Assembly: GCF_000710775.1 (NCBI RefSeq)
Contig: NZ_JOJP01000001.1
Coordinates: forward strand, 3,880,780 to 3,944,779
DNA: 64,000 bases
Origin: Endozoicomonas elysicola
Lineage (GTDB): Bacteria > Pseudomonadota > Gammaproteobacteria > Pseudomonadales > Endozoicomonadaceae
Direction of reading: 5' to 3'
A program made the translations under genes and the position numbers. Under the pieces are notes generated by a model. That model did not search any database. It was not told the DNA's origin and saw only the letters and a list, made by a program, of their open reading frames with translations. This document shows, piece after piece, positions 35,988 to 44,862 of the stretch. The number at the start of each line of letters is the position of its first letter. The stretch's first letter is position 1.

Positions 35988-37589
35988 TCATTCTTTTAAT
36001 TGAAATACGGTAACTGATTGTTGTAAACGTTCTGATTCACAATTTAATTCATCAACGACACTGTTTGACATCCGCATTGAATCATTCAAGTTACGAATAG
36101 TTTCACTTAATTGTGAAAGTGCTTCTTTGATTTGCTCGGCTCCATCAGACTGTGAGCGCATACCTGTATGGACTGACTCAAAGTGGGGCCCCAATGTCTG
36201 AACTTTCTCAACAATCAATCTTAACTGGCCACTGACCTGCCTGGTATCATCCACCCCCTGACGGATTTCATCAGAGAACTTCTCCATTCCCATAACACCT
36301 GCAGATACAGCTGCCTGCATTTCCTTGACCATCTCTTCAATATCAAAGGTTGCTACCGCTGTCTGATCTGCCAGGCGTCTTATTTCAGTAGCAACAGTAC
36401 TGAATCCGACACCATACTCCCCAGCTTTATCAGCTTCGATGGCAGCATTAACGGATAACAGGTTTGTCTGATCAGCAATTTTGTTGATAGTGGTCACTAC
36501 CGCATTAATCTTGTTTGCTTTCTCATTCAATACTGTCAGCTTGTCGGAGATATTCTGGGATGCCAGCACCATCTGTTCTACGGTACCACTCATTCTCGCA
36601 AGGCCATCATGACCCTGCTCCGCAAGACCCGAAGTATCGTCAACTGCCCGTGCAACTTCATCCATGTTATCTACAAGATCACGAGCAGTTTGTGAAATAT
36701 GTTCCGAGGTAGCCATAATCTCATGAGTTGTTGCTTCCTGCTCTTTCGCAGAAGCCGCCTGCTCTTTGGTGGTAGCGCTGATATTCACCGCCGTACTTGA
36801 AAGCTGTGTGCCAGACTGTTGAACATTATTGACCAGCTCAGAGATGCTATCAGCCATATCATTAAAGGATTGGCCCAGCTGCGCCATCTCATTGGTTCCC
36901 GGGGCATTAATACGTGTTGTTAGATTACCCTTGGATATTTCTAATGTGGCATTGACCACTCTGTCCAAACGCGACGTCAGCGCCCGGGAATAGAACATAA
37001 TCAACAGACCCGCGAGAATGATGACGAGAACGCAGGTGATCACTAGCTGTTTGATCAAATAGCCATTTTCAGTTTCATGCAATGTATGCACCGTCTGAAT
37101 CAATGCCTCAAGCTCATGAATCAGGGCAGCTTCTTCACCACCCGTCATTTGATCAACTTTTCTATAAGATAACGTTTGTTCCGGATCAAATATTTTCAGG
37201 GCGGAGATGTGCAATTGATTTAGTTCTTCATGATGCAGCATGACCTCTTCTACACCGGCTGTATCAATCTCAAGGCTGGAAAGAATAACCAACACATCTG
37301 TCAAATATTTGGCAGAAAGCACTTCCATCTCATGCATTTGCGTGAGATGAGTATCATAAGCCTGCTGGTCATGACCACGAAGCAGAATGTTCTTCCACTC
37401 ATCCAGCTGCCGGGTCACCGCAACTTCAGACTTTTCAAGAAGGAGGTCTGCCCGATTTAGCTGCTCAGTCTTCTGAAACAACCAGAAACCCGTGCCTCCG
37501 AGGCCAGCTAACATGACAATAAAAACCAAAACCAGCATAACGAAAAGCTGCATCTTGAGCTTTACATTATTTAAAAACAGGTTCCACAT
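35988..37589 (-). CDS. wspA: Methyl-accepting receptor WspA
   Basis: Input of the Wsp pathway; in Pseudomonas it responds to surface contact or envelope stress rather than to a soluble ligand. TM1 is at about 13-36, followed by a helical periplasmic domain of about 140 residues and TM2 (about 180-200), a HAMP domain (about 201-255) and a cytoplasmic signalling hairpin whose tip includes KIADQTNLLSVNAAIEADKA. AAGGGA precedes the ATG at 37589. First gene of the cluster; a 161-bp gap before wspB could hold an internal promoter. Confidence 0.92.
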   Translation of the reverse strand: MWNLFLNNVKLKMQLFVMLVLVFIVMLAGLGGTGFWLFQKTEQLNRADLLLEKSEVAVTRQLDEWKNILLRGHDQQAYDTHLTQMHEMEVLSAKYLTDVLVILSSLEIDTAGVEEVMLHHEELNQLHISALKIFDPEQTLSYRKVDQMTGGEEAALIHELEALIQTVHTLHETENGYLIKQLVITCVLVIILAGLLIMFYSRALTSRLDRVVNATLEISKGNLTTRINAPGTNEMAQLGQSFNDMADSISELVNNVQQSGTQLSSTAVNISATTKEQAASAKEQEATTHEIMATSEHISQTARDLVDNMDEVARAVDDTSGLAEQGHDGLARMSGTVEQMVLASQNISDKLTVLNEKANKINAVVTTINKIADQTNLLSVNAAIEADKAGEYGVGFSTVATEIRRLADQTAVATFDIEEMVKEMQAAVSAGVMGMEKFSDEIRQGVDDTRQVSGQLRLIVEKVQTLGPHFESVHTGMRSQSDGAEQIKEALSQLSETIRNLNDSMRMSNSVVDELNCESERLQQSVTVFQLKE

Positions 37590-37902
37590 GCAGATTCCCT
37601 TCTCGGCAGACTGTTCGTATTAAAACTGTAGGGGGATGGAATTCAAACTATTCCCCATATCTAAATAAAGCCTAGCCGATTGTGAATAAGGATGGTTGAG
37701 AGGATTTACCCAATTTAGTTACGCAGTAAAGAAAAATAGGGAACTGCATCAGCAGTCAATTATTTGATAAAAAAAATAGAACGCAGCCACTGCAAGTCAA
37801 AAACGTGGCTGCTGCGAAATGAATAAAGGATAGGTGTGGCTTAAGCGAAAAGCAGAATGTTGTGCACGGCTATCAGAGGCCAGCAAACAATCTTCACAAA
37901 AA
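37590..37902. other. Intergenic region upstream of wspA
   Basis: Should carry the wsp promoter; the AAGGGA ribosome site is just before the ATG. I see no convincing sigma-70 pair, no RNA gene and no ORF with support. Confidence 0.4.
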
Positions 37903-37934
37903 AAAAACCTTACGAAGGGTATCGTAAGGTTTTT
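37903..37934 (-). terminator. Intrinsic terminator of the tRNA operon
   Basis: 13-bp perfect arms (AAAAACCTTACGA / TCGTAAGGTTTTT) around a 6-nt loop, continuing into a T-run of ten on the minus strand. It lies 6 bp after the 3' CCA of tRNA-Asp. Confidence 0.9.
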
Positions 37935-37940
37935 GATATA

Positions 37941-38017
37941 TGGCGGACCGGACGGGACTCGAACCCGCGACCTCCGGCGTGACAGGCCGGCATTCTAACC
38001 AACTGAACTACCGGTCC
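37941..38017 (-). tRNA. tRNA-Asp (anticodon GTC)
   Basis: 77 nt including the encoded CCA. The acceptor stem GGACCGG pairs with CCGGTCC; the D-loop, the anticodon loop CTGTCAC with GTC and the T-arm GGTTCGAGTCC are all in place. Second in a two-tRNA transcript. Its G34 is a queuosine site, matching the mannosyl-queuosine enzyme candidate at 6.5 kb. Confidence 0.97.
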
Positions 38018-38054
38018 GCTGCTTTCCAATAACTTCTGGAAGTTATTGAGAACC

Positions 38055-38130
38055 TGGTGGGTGATGACGGGATCGAACCGCCGACATTCTGCGTGTAAAG
38101 CAGACGCTCTCCCAGCTGAGCTAATCACCC
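38055..38130 (-). tRNA. tRNA-Val (anticodon TAC)
   Basis: 76 nt including CCA. Acceptor GGGTGAT/ATCACCC, anticodon loop CTTTACA with TAC, and T-arm GGTTCGATCC are intact. First in the transcript; the 37-nt spacer to tRNA-Asp contains a near-perfect hairpin (38027-38048), probably a processing structure. Confidence 0.97.
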
Positions 38131-38146
38131 TGCATGTGTGGGCGGT

Positions 38147-38174
38147 ATAATAGCGAATCGAGAGATACTGTCAA
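38147..38174 (-). promoter_or_regulatory. Sigma-70 promoter of the tRNA-Val/tRNA-Asp operon
   Basis: On the minus strand TTGACA (38174-38169), a 16-nt spacer and TATTAT (38152-38147), with the tRNA-Val 5' end 16 nt downstream of the -10 box. Confidence 0.75.
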
Positions 38175-38251
38175 TCCCTTTTTGTAGAATTCACTAGGAA
38201 AACTACCCGAGAAAGACAAACTTCAAACACATGACAGACGTTGTACCGGAG

Positions 38252-38779
38252 TTAACCACCCAAATGGATATAACTCTTAATCCGCCCTTCCTCTTTCAGC
38301 TTATCGATGCGGATCTGCTGTACGGCAACACCATGCTTTGTTTGCAATAGCACCAGCCACTTGAGCAACTTCTGGTAAGCTGCGTCTTCTATCCAGACCG
38401 AAAGGCCTTTGCGGTCTGGCTGTACTCTTCCCAGGGTAATACCTGTCTGTTGAGCCACACTGGCCGCGATGGAAGAAAGTTCCTGTCGCACCGATGCTAC
38501 CTGCTGGTTCTTCTGAAGATCACGAGCCTTTGATAAATTGCTATGCAGCCAGGTGTTGATCTCTTCCTGATAGAGGAAGTCTGCTTTCTGGCTTTCAGAC
38601 CACTGGATTACCGGCTCCCAGACCAGAAAGTAGATCAGTCCCACAAACAGTGCCGCAGCGAGCAACTGGAGTGCTTTCCGGTCTCTCGGTGAGCGTATCT
38701 CATACCATAATTTACATTGCTGCCAGTACGGATTAGCCATCAGAAGGTTATTCAATTTTTGCATGGTTCCCCCAATCAT
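38252..38779 (-). CDS. gspM: Type II secretion inner-membrane protein GspM
   Basis: Bitopic platform protein that binds GspL. One membrane helix (about 38-55, LLAAALFVGLIYFLVW) follows a short cytoplasmic segment with the family's SPRDRKAL motif; a periplasmic ferredoxin-like domain follows. The ATG at 38779 overlaps the gspL stop; an alternative ATG at 38764 follows GGGGGA. Last gene of gspEFGHIJKLM; no gspN is adjacent. Confidence 0.85.
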   Translation of the reverse strand: MIGGTMQKLNNLLMANPYWQQCKLWYEIRSPRDRKALQLLAAALFVGLIYFLVWEPVIQWSESQKADFLYQEEINTWLHSNLSKARDLQKNQQVASVRQELSSIAASVAQQTGITLGRVQPDRKGLSVWIEDAAYQKLLKWLVLLQTKHGVAVQQIRIDKLKEEGRIKSYIHLGG

Positions 38780-40182
38780 CTCCTGATGGTAATTCTGGCA
38801 ATCACGCTGGACTTACCCTGGTTGGCATTATCCAATTTGCCTTGAAAGCCGGAAGCGTTAAGCTTTTCCAGAAATTGGTTAACCGTTTCCAGTTCACCCG
38901 CTTCAAATTCGTAAACGAGTTGGCCAGAGGCGTCGTTGAAATCCAGGCTTCTGGGTTCAAGCTTCGCTTTCTCCCCCATTGAACCAGAAACGGTTGAAAG
39001 CGCCTGGAGCATCGGCAAAAATGGGATTTCTGATGTCTGAGTGTCCAGACTCCGGAAACGGTTCTCCATCACCTGCTTAACATTAAAAGACATTTGTTGC
39101 CGAGTCTGTGCCTGCTGAGCCTGTCGGTCACTGGGGAATACAGAGAGATAACTTTTTATGGAGTCTTTCCAGAGCGATTCTGACTGCTGCTGATAAATCA
39201 CTCCCTCTGTGACTGACAAACCAAGTTCAAGGATCAGCCAACAACCGGCCACCGCTGCCAAAGGCCACCAGCGACGGATAAACCGCCCAGCCCTTCTTGG
39301 ACACTGATAAGCTCCCTGCCGGAAATCAATCAGCTGATTATTGCGCCTGAAGGCAAAATAGCGTTCTGCAAAATACTCAAATACGGCGCCATTAAGCGGC
39401 ACCTTATCTACCAGCCAGCCTCGCTCAGACAGCAAATCTGAAACTTCATCAATTCTGATAGTGGAGACCGCCAGTGTACTGTCTGAGAACATCAGCCTGA
39501 CTTGTGACAGCTGATCATCCGTTGCCTCGGTAACCGTCTTTTCAAGAGAGTCTACCAAGGTGTCAGGCAAGTCTTGTTCAAATTGATCCGACTGGCCCGG
39601 GAATAGGAAAGGCAGTGCCTCATAATTGAGGGCAATGCCTTCACGCCCCGGCAATGCCATCATCACAGACTCATTATCCAGCAATAACGAAGTGCATTGT
39701 GCGTCCGATACCAGAAGCTGCATTTCAGCCACCATTCTCGTGAGTGGTAGTTGATGATCCTCAAATAGCGCAAGCATGGCCTGCAAAGCTGAATGCGGAA
39801 TAGCAGCAACAGAAACCTGCGAATCCTTATCCGGAAAGCCATTCACTATGTGCATGGCTTCAATATCCTGAGCCAGGTGCTCTTCCACAAGATAAGGCAG
39901 TGCCGTAGTCAGGTGTTTTTTCTGACCGGTATTAATTGTCAAACGCTTATAAAAACACGATGATCCACCCAGGAGTAAAACAGTTTCATCAGGCAAACTG
40001 TCTTCTACCCCCACTCCCTCAGGTTCATCAGCAAGCCACGCTTCTTTGAGCTGGTCTATGGCTGTCAGGTGGAGGTCTCCGGTAAGCGAGCCAGCCGACG
40101 TATACTTGCCCCACTGAACAACCGTATGCGCGTCAACAGAGCTGATAGGAGGGGGAATTCGAATCAATAGCACTTTTTTCAT
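38776..40182 (-). CDS. gspL: Type II secretion platform protein GspL
   Basis: Links the GspE ATPase to the membrane platform. A large cytoplasmic actin-like domain (about 1-270) precedes one membrane helix (about 308-328, WWPLAAVAGCWLILELG) and a periplasmic domain that pairs with GspM. 468 residues is slightly long for GspL. It starts 2 bp after gspK and overlaps gspM by 4 nt. Confidence 0.88.
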   Translation of the reverse strand: MKKVLLIRIPPPISSVDAHTVVQWGKYTSAGSLTGDLHLTAIDQLKEAWLADEPEGVGVEDSLPDETVLLLGGSSCFYKRLTINTGQKKHLTTALPYLVEEHLAQDIEAMHIVNGFPDKDSQVSVAAIPHSALQAMLALFEDHQLPLTRMVAEMQLLVSDAQCTSLLLDNESVMMALPGREGIALNYEALPFLFPGQSDQFEQDLPDTLVDSLEKTVTEATDDQLSQVRLMFSDSTLAVSTIRIDEVSDLLSERGWLVDKVPLNGAVFEYFAERYFAFRRNNQLIDFRQGAYQCPRRAGRFIRRWWPLAAVAGCWLILELGLSVTEGVIYQQQSESLWKDSIKSYLSVFPSDRQAQQAQTRQQMSFNVKQVMENRFRSLDTQTSEIPFLPMLQALSTVSGSMGEKAKLEPRSLDFNDASGQLVYEFEAGELETVNQFLEKLNASGFQGKLDNANQGKSSVIARITIRR

Positions 40183-40184
40183 TA

Positions 40185-41273
40185 TTAAACCTCAGGACTC
40201 CCTGTTGAATGCATTTCATTAGCAGGGGTCCAATATTGACTCGGTCCAATCTCTCTCCCGACAACCTGCACATGCCCCTCACTGCTTCGGTAAAAAAGCG
40301 TTTTTAAATAAAAGGTTGTACCCCGATACGTTGCCTTGATCTGTGCACTGAAATATTGGCTACCAAAAACCACAAGTTCATTTTGATTCCCCGCATTAAA
40401 GAGCCCGGCCATTCCAGATAAAGCGACAAGCTGATTCAATTCTTCAATATTTGATAACCCGGCATCGCCTCGACCATTAGTGATCATCAGAGCATCCCCC
40501 TCCGTTATATTATTATTCAAAGAGCGAATAACCTCTGGTAGCACGGTATTCATATTCATTTTTGATGATTTCGGAATAACCGTAATATATGGCAACAGTT
40601 TTTCAACTTGCTCGCTATCAAAACCATCAATTAATAGCAGCTCCGAGACCGAGGTCATTTCAGTCTGCCCTGTTCGTCTTGGGGGATCCAGCAACAGGTA
40701 GATCTGATCCTCAGTCCCCACAGCTGCATTCTTCTGCTCTTTACTGACCCAGCGCTTCACTTTATAAGCCAGTTGAGGATCCATGGATTGAGTCGACAGC
40801 AGATTCTCAAACATTTTCACCGTAGGTGAACCGCCTTTTTCAGCCGCTTTATCACCAGACTGATTATTTTCATTTGCCAGCCAATTTACATTAAATCGGC
40901 CCTGTTCATCCTGAACCAGTAATTCGATATCCCCCTGTTCTACTTCATAATTAATGGTTTCAACATTCCATAACTCACCTTCATGATCCACCATTCGGTT
41001 ATTCTTTTTATCCTGTTCGAAATCTTTCTCCAATAACCACGCAACGTATTGCTCTGCCCCTAAGGCATAGTGTTTTGCCTGAGTCCTTTCCAGATACCTT
41101 GAATTCTTCTCAGTATGCAACCAGAGATTCATGACAATCTGAGAGGCAATCGTCGTGATCAGCAGGAAAATCAGCAGTACGTAAATAAGAGCTATTCCAG
41201 ACTGATGGTATGACCGGAACTTACTTACCGAAGATCGAACTGACTGACAGTCTTTAACCAGTTCAGTAGCCAT
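40185..41273 (-). CDS. gspK: Type II secretion minor pseudopilin GspK
   Basis: Tip pseudopilin. The prepilin site is SGIALIYVLLIFLL, which as expected for GspK lacks the Glu at +5 found in other pseudopilins. A large periplasmic domain with conserved RFNVNWLA and the helix-hairpin region follows. The ATG at 41273 (AAGG upstream, 362 residues) overlaps gspJ by 11 nt; an upstream in-frame start at 41318 would add 15 residues. Confidence 0.88.
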   Translation of the reverse strand: MATELVKDCQSVRSSVSKFRSYHQSGIALIYVLLIFLLITTIASQIVMNLWLHTEKNSRYLERTQAKHYALGAEQYVAWLLEKDFEQDKKNNRMVDHEGELWNVETINYEVEQGDIELLVQDEQGRFNVNWLANENNQSGDKAAEKGGSPTVKMFENLLSTQSMDPQLAYKVKRWVSKEQKNAAVGTEDQIYLLLDPPRRTGQTEMTSVSELLLIDGFDSEQVEKLLPYITVIPKSSKMNMNTVLPEVIRSLNNNITEGDALMITNGRGDAGLSNIEELNQLVALSGMAGLFNAGNQNELVVFGSQYFSAQIKATYRGTTFYLKTLFYRSSEGHVQVVGREIGPSQYWTPANEMHSTGSPEV

Positions 41274-42033
41274 CGCTGCCTTCTCTGGGTGGTGGACGTA
41301 AATTACCCGGCTGGTCACTCATATTGCCCTGTGCAGAACCGCCCTCTTTATTAGCCTGGTCGGGTTTATAGGTAGCCAGGGGAACCACCGTAACCATAGA
41401 ACCCTGCTTTTCATGAACAATGGTCAGCTCAACAGCAGCCGGTATCTGAGCCAGGCTATCGTCATTAGCTCCTTGCTGAAATTTCTGCATAGGGGGCCAG
41501 ACGCTTATCCAACGTTTATGATCATCAAGAAACCGGAATTTGACACTGTTCACTTCGGACATCACAGTCTGACGAATACGTGTAGAATCCGGAGCTCTAT
41601 CCAGCATTGGCCAGTAATAGCGAATTAACTGATGCCCCTCCAGGGCATAGGCGACACGCTGTAGCGTGCTTCGTGTGACCTGAAGGGGGTTTTGCCACCC
41701 TGAACGCGTAAACTCAACCAGTGTACCTCCAGTACCTGGGACTTTAAGTGCTGGCTGCTGCCGGCCACTCTCATCTCTTACCGGTCTTCGAGTCATTTGG
41801 AACAGATCTTTTTCCAGTACAATTTCAACTCTTTGCAGTTTATCAAGGTCATCCAACACTAACTGCGTAACTTCCTGCGCGCGTGTCACCGACATAAACA
41901 GCTTATAGGCTGCCGTGCTGATCATACTGAACAGTACAATAGCGACCATTAGCTCGAGTAGAGTAAAGCCACTGGGTATGTGGACATTATTCCGAGGCAA
42001 GCCCGTAGCTGGGTGAAAGCCTTCGCAAAGCAT
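41263..42033 (-). CDS. gspJ: Type II secretion minor pseudopilin GspJ
   Basis: Pseudopilus tip component. The class III signal peptide has an unusually long 22-residue leader before G|FTLLELMVAIVLF. The globular domain (about 50-225) and a Gly/Pro-rich tail follow. Its ATG overlaps the gspI stop (TAATG) and its end overlaps gspK. Confidence 0.88.
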   Translation of the reverse strand: MLCEGFHPATGLPRNNVHIPSGFTLLELMVAIVLFSMISTAAYKLFMSVTRAQEVTQLVLDDLDKLQRVEIVLEKDLFQMTRRPVRDESGRQQPALKVPGTGGTLVEFTRSGWQNPLQVTRSTLQRVAYALEGHQLIRYYWPMLDRAPDSTRIRQTVMSEVNSVKFRFLDDHKRWISVWPPMQKFQQGANDDSLAQIPAAVELTIVHEKQGSMVTVVPLATYKPDQANKEGGSAQGNMSDQPGNLRPPPREGSDGY

Positions 42034-42464
42034 TATTGCCGGGGCCTCCTCAGCCAGGTAGATAACCTTGCCAAAGGAGCAGAACCTTTCTCCGGCTCAG
42101 ACTCACCAATAAACACTTCAACCTGCACTCTCCGAAAATCAGGTGATCCAGTTATCGATGAAGTTTCCCGAACATACCACTGATAACCAGCGTAGCTTTC
42201 AATTTGTGGCCGAACTGCGGGACCACTCCAGCGACCCTCAGCATGCAGCACATTGAGATAATGGTCAGCAATCTGCGAGGCCAGTATTTTTTCCTGCTGA
42301 TAGCGGGTTTGCCGAATACTGTTTCCATCAGAAAGAATGAGCATGGAAGCAGCCAGGGCAAATACCGCCAATGCCACCATAACTTCCAGCAAGGTAAAAC
42401 CATTACAGAAAGACAGGCTCTTGTTTGGAAAAAGCCGGTTCACCTTGAATCCCCTAAGCATCAT
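42033..42464 (-). CDS. gspI: Type II secretion minor pseudopilin GspI
   Basis: 143-residue pseudopilin with cleavage site G|FTLLEVMVALAVFALAAS after a 22-residue basic leader. It forms the tip complex with GspJ and GspK. Its start overlaps the gspH stop by 4 nt (ATGA); tandem ATGs at 42464 and 42461. Confidence 0.9.
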   Translation of the reverse strand: MMLRGFKVNRLFPNKSLSFCNGFTLLEVMVALAVFALAASMLILSDGNSIRQTRYQQEKILASQIADHYLNVLHAEGRWSGPAVRPQIESYAGYQWYVRETSSITGSPDFRRVQVEVFIGESEPEKGSAPLARLSTWLRRPRQ

Positions 42465-42964
42465 TCCCTAACTCGTTCAATATCTGACAGCCCATCTGTT
42501 AACAGATAGAGCGACTGTTTTCTGTTTTCCACCGGAATAATGCGAAGTCTGAACGGTGTTACCTGATAGTCTGAATAGAACACGACCGATGGGGACGCTT
42601 CATCTGTATCAAAAGGTCTGGAATCCTCAATTGACTCCAGGCTCAAACTTAACGTTTCTGGCATCAATCTGGGCTGAAAAGGGGATTGTTCCAACGCCAC
42701 CCAGTCCTGACTTTCTGCCGGTAATACCCACCAACGATAATAACCCTCACTATCAACAGAAAAGCCATAATGGATATTTTCTATCAGCGCTTTGTCACGA
42801 ACCTGGTCAAATAGCACTTGCAACCGGGTCGCTTCCCCCTGAATCACCTTGTGAATACTTCCCGTAATTGGACTTAGCAAGGTAATACCCAGTAAAACAC
42901 CAACGATGATCACCACCACGAGCATTTCGATCAGAGTAAATCCTCGCTGTTGCGGTGATACCAT
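42461..42964 (-). CDS. gspH: Type II secretion minor pseudopilin GspH
   Basis: 167-residue pseudopilin with a short leader and G|FTLIEMLVVVIIVGVLL. It connects the tip complex to the GspG shaft. GGAG is upstream of the ATG at 42964. Overlaps gspI by 4 nt. Confidence 0.9.
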   Translation of the reverse strand: MVSPQQRGFTLIEMLVVVIIVGVLLGITLLSPITGSIHKVIQGEATRLQVLFDQVRDKALIENIHYGFSVDSEGYYRWWVLPAESQDWVALEQSPFQPRLMPETLSLSLESIEDSRPFDTDEASPSVVFYSDYQVTPFRLRIIPVENRKQSLYLLTDGLSDIERVRE

Positions 42965-42993
42965 TACCTGCTCCGCTTTCTATAAAGAGCCGC

Positions 42994-43488
42994 TCATGGC
43001 TGTTTATCCCAGTTTCCAATATCGGCATCCAGACCTTCCCCACCCTCGCGACCATCAGCACCCAGTGAATAAAGGTCATACTTACCATGGTTTCCTGGCT
43101 GCAAGTACATGTAGGGATTTCCCCATGGATCCACTGGAACCCGTTTTAAATACCCCTCAGGGTTCCAGTTTCTGGGCTCTGGAGTAGAAGATGGCTTCTG
43201 GATCAATGCCTCAAGCCCCTGATCCAGGGTGGGATAAAAGCCATTATCGAGCCTGAAAAGTTCAAGCGCCTGAGAAATGGTTTCAATATCAGAGCGGGCA
43301 ACCGTTACCTTTGCCTGGTCTGGCCGGGAGAGAATTTTGGGAACAACCATTGCTGCCAGTATTCCCAGAATGACAACCACCACCATAATCTCAATCAGCG
43401 TAAAGCCACCCTCTGTTTTACCCGCAATTGCCTTGCCAGCACGGCACTCTCCTCTTTCAGGCCTTCTCGTAAGCCATTTTTTTATCAT
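42994..43488 (-). CDS. gspG: Type II secretion major pseudopilin GspG
   Basis: Main subunit of the pseudopilus. Cleavage site G|FTLIEIMVVVVILGILAA and the conserved C-terminal calcium/disorder-order region VPVDPWGNPYMYLQPG are clear. I use ATG 43488 (164 residues, GAGG upstream); the longer frame from 43536 would give a leader near 45 residues. About 107 bp after gspF. Confidence 0.92.
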   Translation of the reverse strand: MIKKWLTRRPERGECRAGKAIAGKTEGGFTLIEIMVVVVILGILAAMVVPKILSRPDQAKVTVARSDIETISQALELFRLDNGFYPTLDQGLEALIQKPSSTPEPRNWNPEGYLKRVPVDPWGNPYMYLQPGNHGKYDLYSLGADGREGGEGLDADIGNWDKQP

Positions 43489-43595
43489 GGTTGTTAACCT
43501 CGGTTTTCTATGAAAATGCCATTCAGCATTTTTCACATATGATGGTTGTATTCCGTTCTATGTCGCTCAGAGCCGTCTATCACTCAAAGCCCACA

Positions 43596-44816
43596 TCAAT
43601 TCAACAGCTGGTTCATATTGAGTATGGGCAACAGAATGGCCAAAACGATCATCATGACCACCCCCCCCATCAGCACCAGCATCAGAGGCTCAAACAACCC
43701 GATCATGACCGTTATGCGCCCTTCAAGTTCCATCTGCTGATTCTGGGCCGTACGCTCCAGCATCTGATCCAGCTCTCCAGTTGCCTCTCCACTGGCGATC
43801 ATGTGAAGCATCAGTGGTGGAAAATAGCCGGCTTCTGTCAGCGCCCTGTTGAGACTGGTTCCTTCACTGACTCGCCTGGCAACATCCTGAACGGCATTTT
43901 TGATGGCATCGTTATCCACCACCTGCGCAGCAATCATCAGGGCTTCAACCAGTGAAACACCGCTGCGTGTTAAAATACTCAATGTACTGGCAAAACGGGC
44001 CGCATTGGCCGTACGAACAAACCGCCCAACAAATGGGAGCTTCAACAGGGTTCGATGCCAGGAAAGACGTATCGACTCTCTTTTCAGAAGGTGTCGAACT
44101 ACCAGAATAACCACGGCAATTCCACCAAAGATTAAAGGCCACCAGGCCTGAAACCCCTCACTGGTATTGATCAGCAGTTCCGTAATTAATGGCAACTCCT
44201 GCCCGGAATCCAGAAAGACCTTTACCACATCCGGCACAACAAACCCGAGTAGGAAGCTAACAATACCCATGGAGGCCACTATCAGGATGACTGGATAAAC
44301 CAATGCCTGCTGTATTTTCTGCCCGGAACGCATTCTGGCCTCAGTGTAGTCGGCCAGACGATTGAGAACACGGTCAAGATAACCTGCATGTTCCCCAGCA
44401 GCGACAGTCGCCCGGTACATCTGAGGGAAGACTTCAGGGAATGCTTCCAGGCTTTTTGCCAGGGTATAGCCTTCAAGAACACGGGATCGAACAGCCAGCA
44501 GTATATTTTTTATTCTTCGCTTTTCCTGTTGAGCGGCAACCCCATTAAGCGCTTCCTCAATTGGCATGGCAGCCTGAATCAGAGTCGCCAACTGTCGGGT
44601 CACCGTAGCCAGTTCAATGGCTGAAATACCCCGGCGAAAAAAAACGCCTCTACCCTCTTCCCCCTGCTGCTTACGCTCGGTAAGTGTATTAACCGACAGA
44701 GGCGTCCACTGTTTATCCCGCAGCATCTGGCGTACCTGACGCCCACTGTCTGCTTCCAGTGTCCCTTTATGCTGTTTACCCTGATGATCCAGGGCAATAT
44801 ATTCAAACGCGGCCAT
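43596..44816 (-). CDS. gspF: Type II secretion inner-membrane platform protein GspF
   Basis: Polytopic core of the assembly platform: two homologous cytoplasmic helical bundles (about 70-165 and 275-370) and three membrane helices (about 170-190, 220-240, 375-395). Conserved MYRATVAAGEHAGYLDRVL and MIASGEATGELDQML confirm the duplicated domain. 406 residues, typical. 46 bp after gspE. Confidence 0.93.
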   Translation of the reverse strand: MAAFEYIALDHQGKQHKGTLEADSGRQVRQMLRDKQWTPLSVNTLTERKQQGEEGRGVFFRRGISAIELATVTRQLATLIQAAMPIEEALNGVAAQQEKRRIKNILLAVRSRVLEGYTLAKSLEAFPEVFPQMYRATVAAGEHAGYLDRVLNRLADYTEARMRSGQKIQQALVYPVILIVASMGIVSFLLGFVVPDVVKVFLDSGQELPLITELLINTSEGFQAWWPLIFGGIAVVILVVRHLLKRESIRLSWHRTLLKLPFVGRFVRTANAARFASTLSILTRSGVSLVEALMIAAQVVDNDAIKNAVQDVARRVSEGTSLNRALTEAGYFPPLMLHMIASGEATGELDQMLERTAQNQQMELEGRITVMIGLFEPLMLVLMGGVVMMIVLAILLPILNMNQLLN

Positions 44817-44862
44817 AGTCGTGAGCCTTTTTCGTGCAAGAGAGCCTTCTCTCCAGCGCCAA

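Noticed and set aside
37910-38128. 72-codon minus-strand frame
   Set aside because: It runs across both tRNA genes and the terminator, so it is a chance frame.
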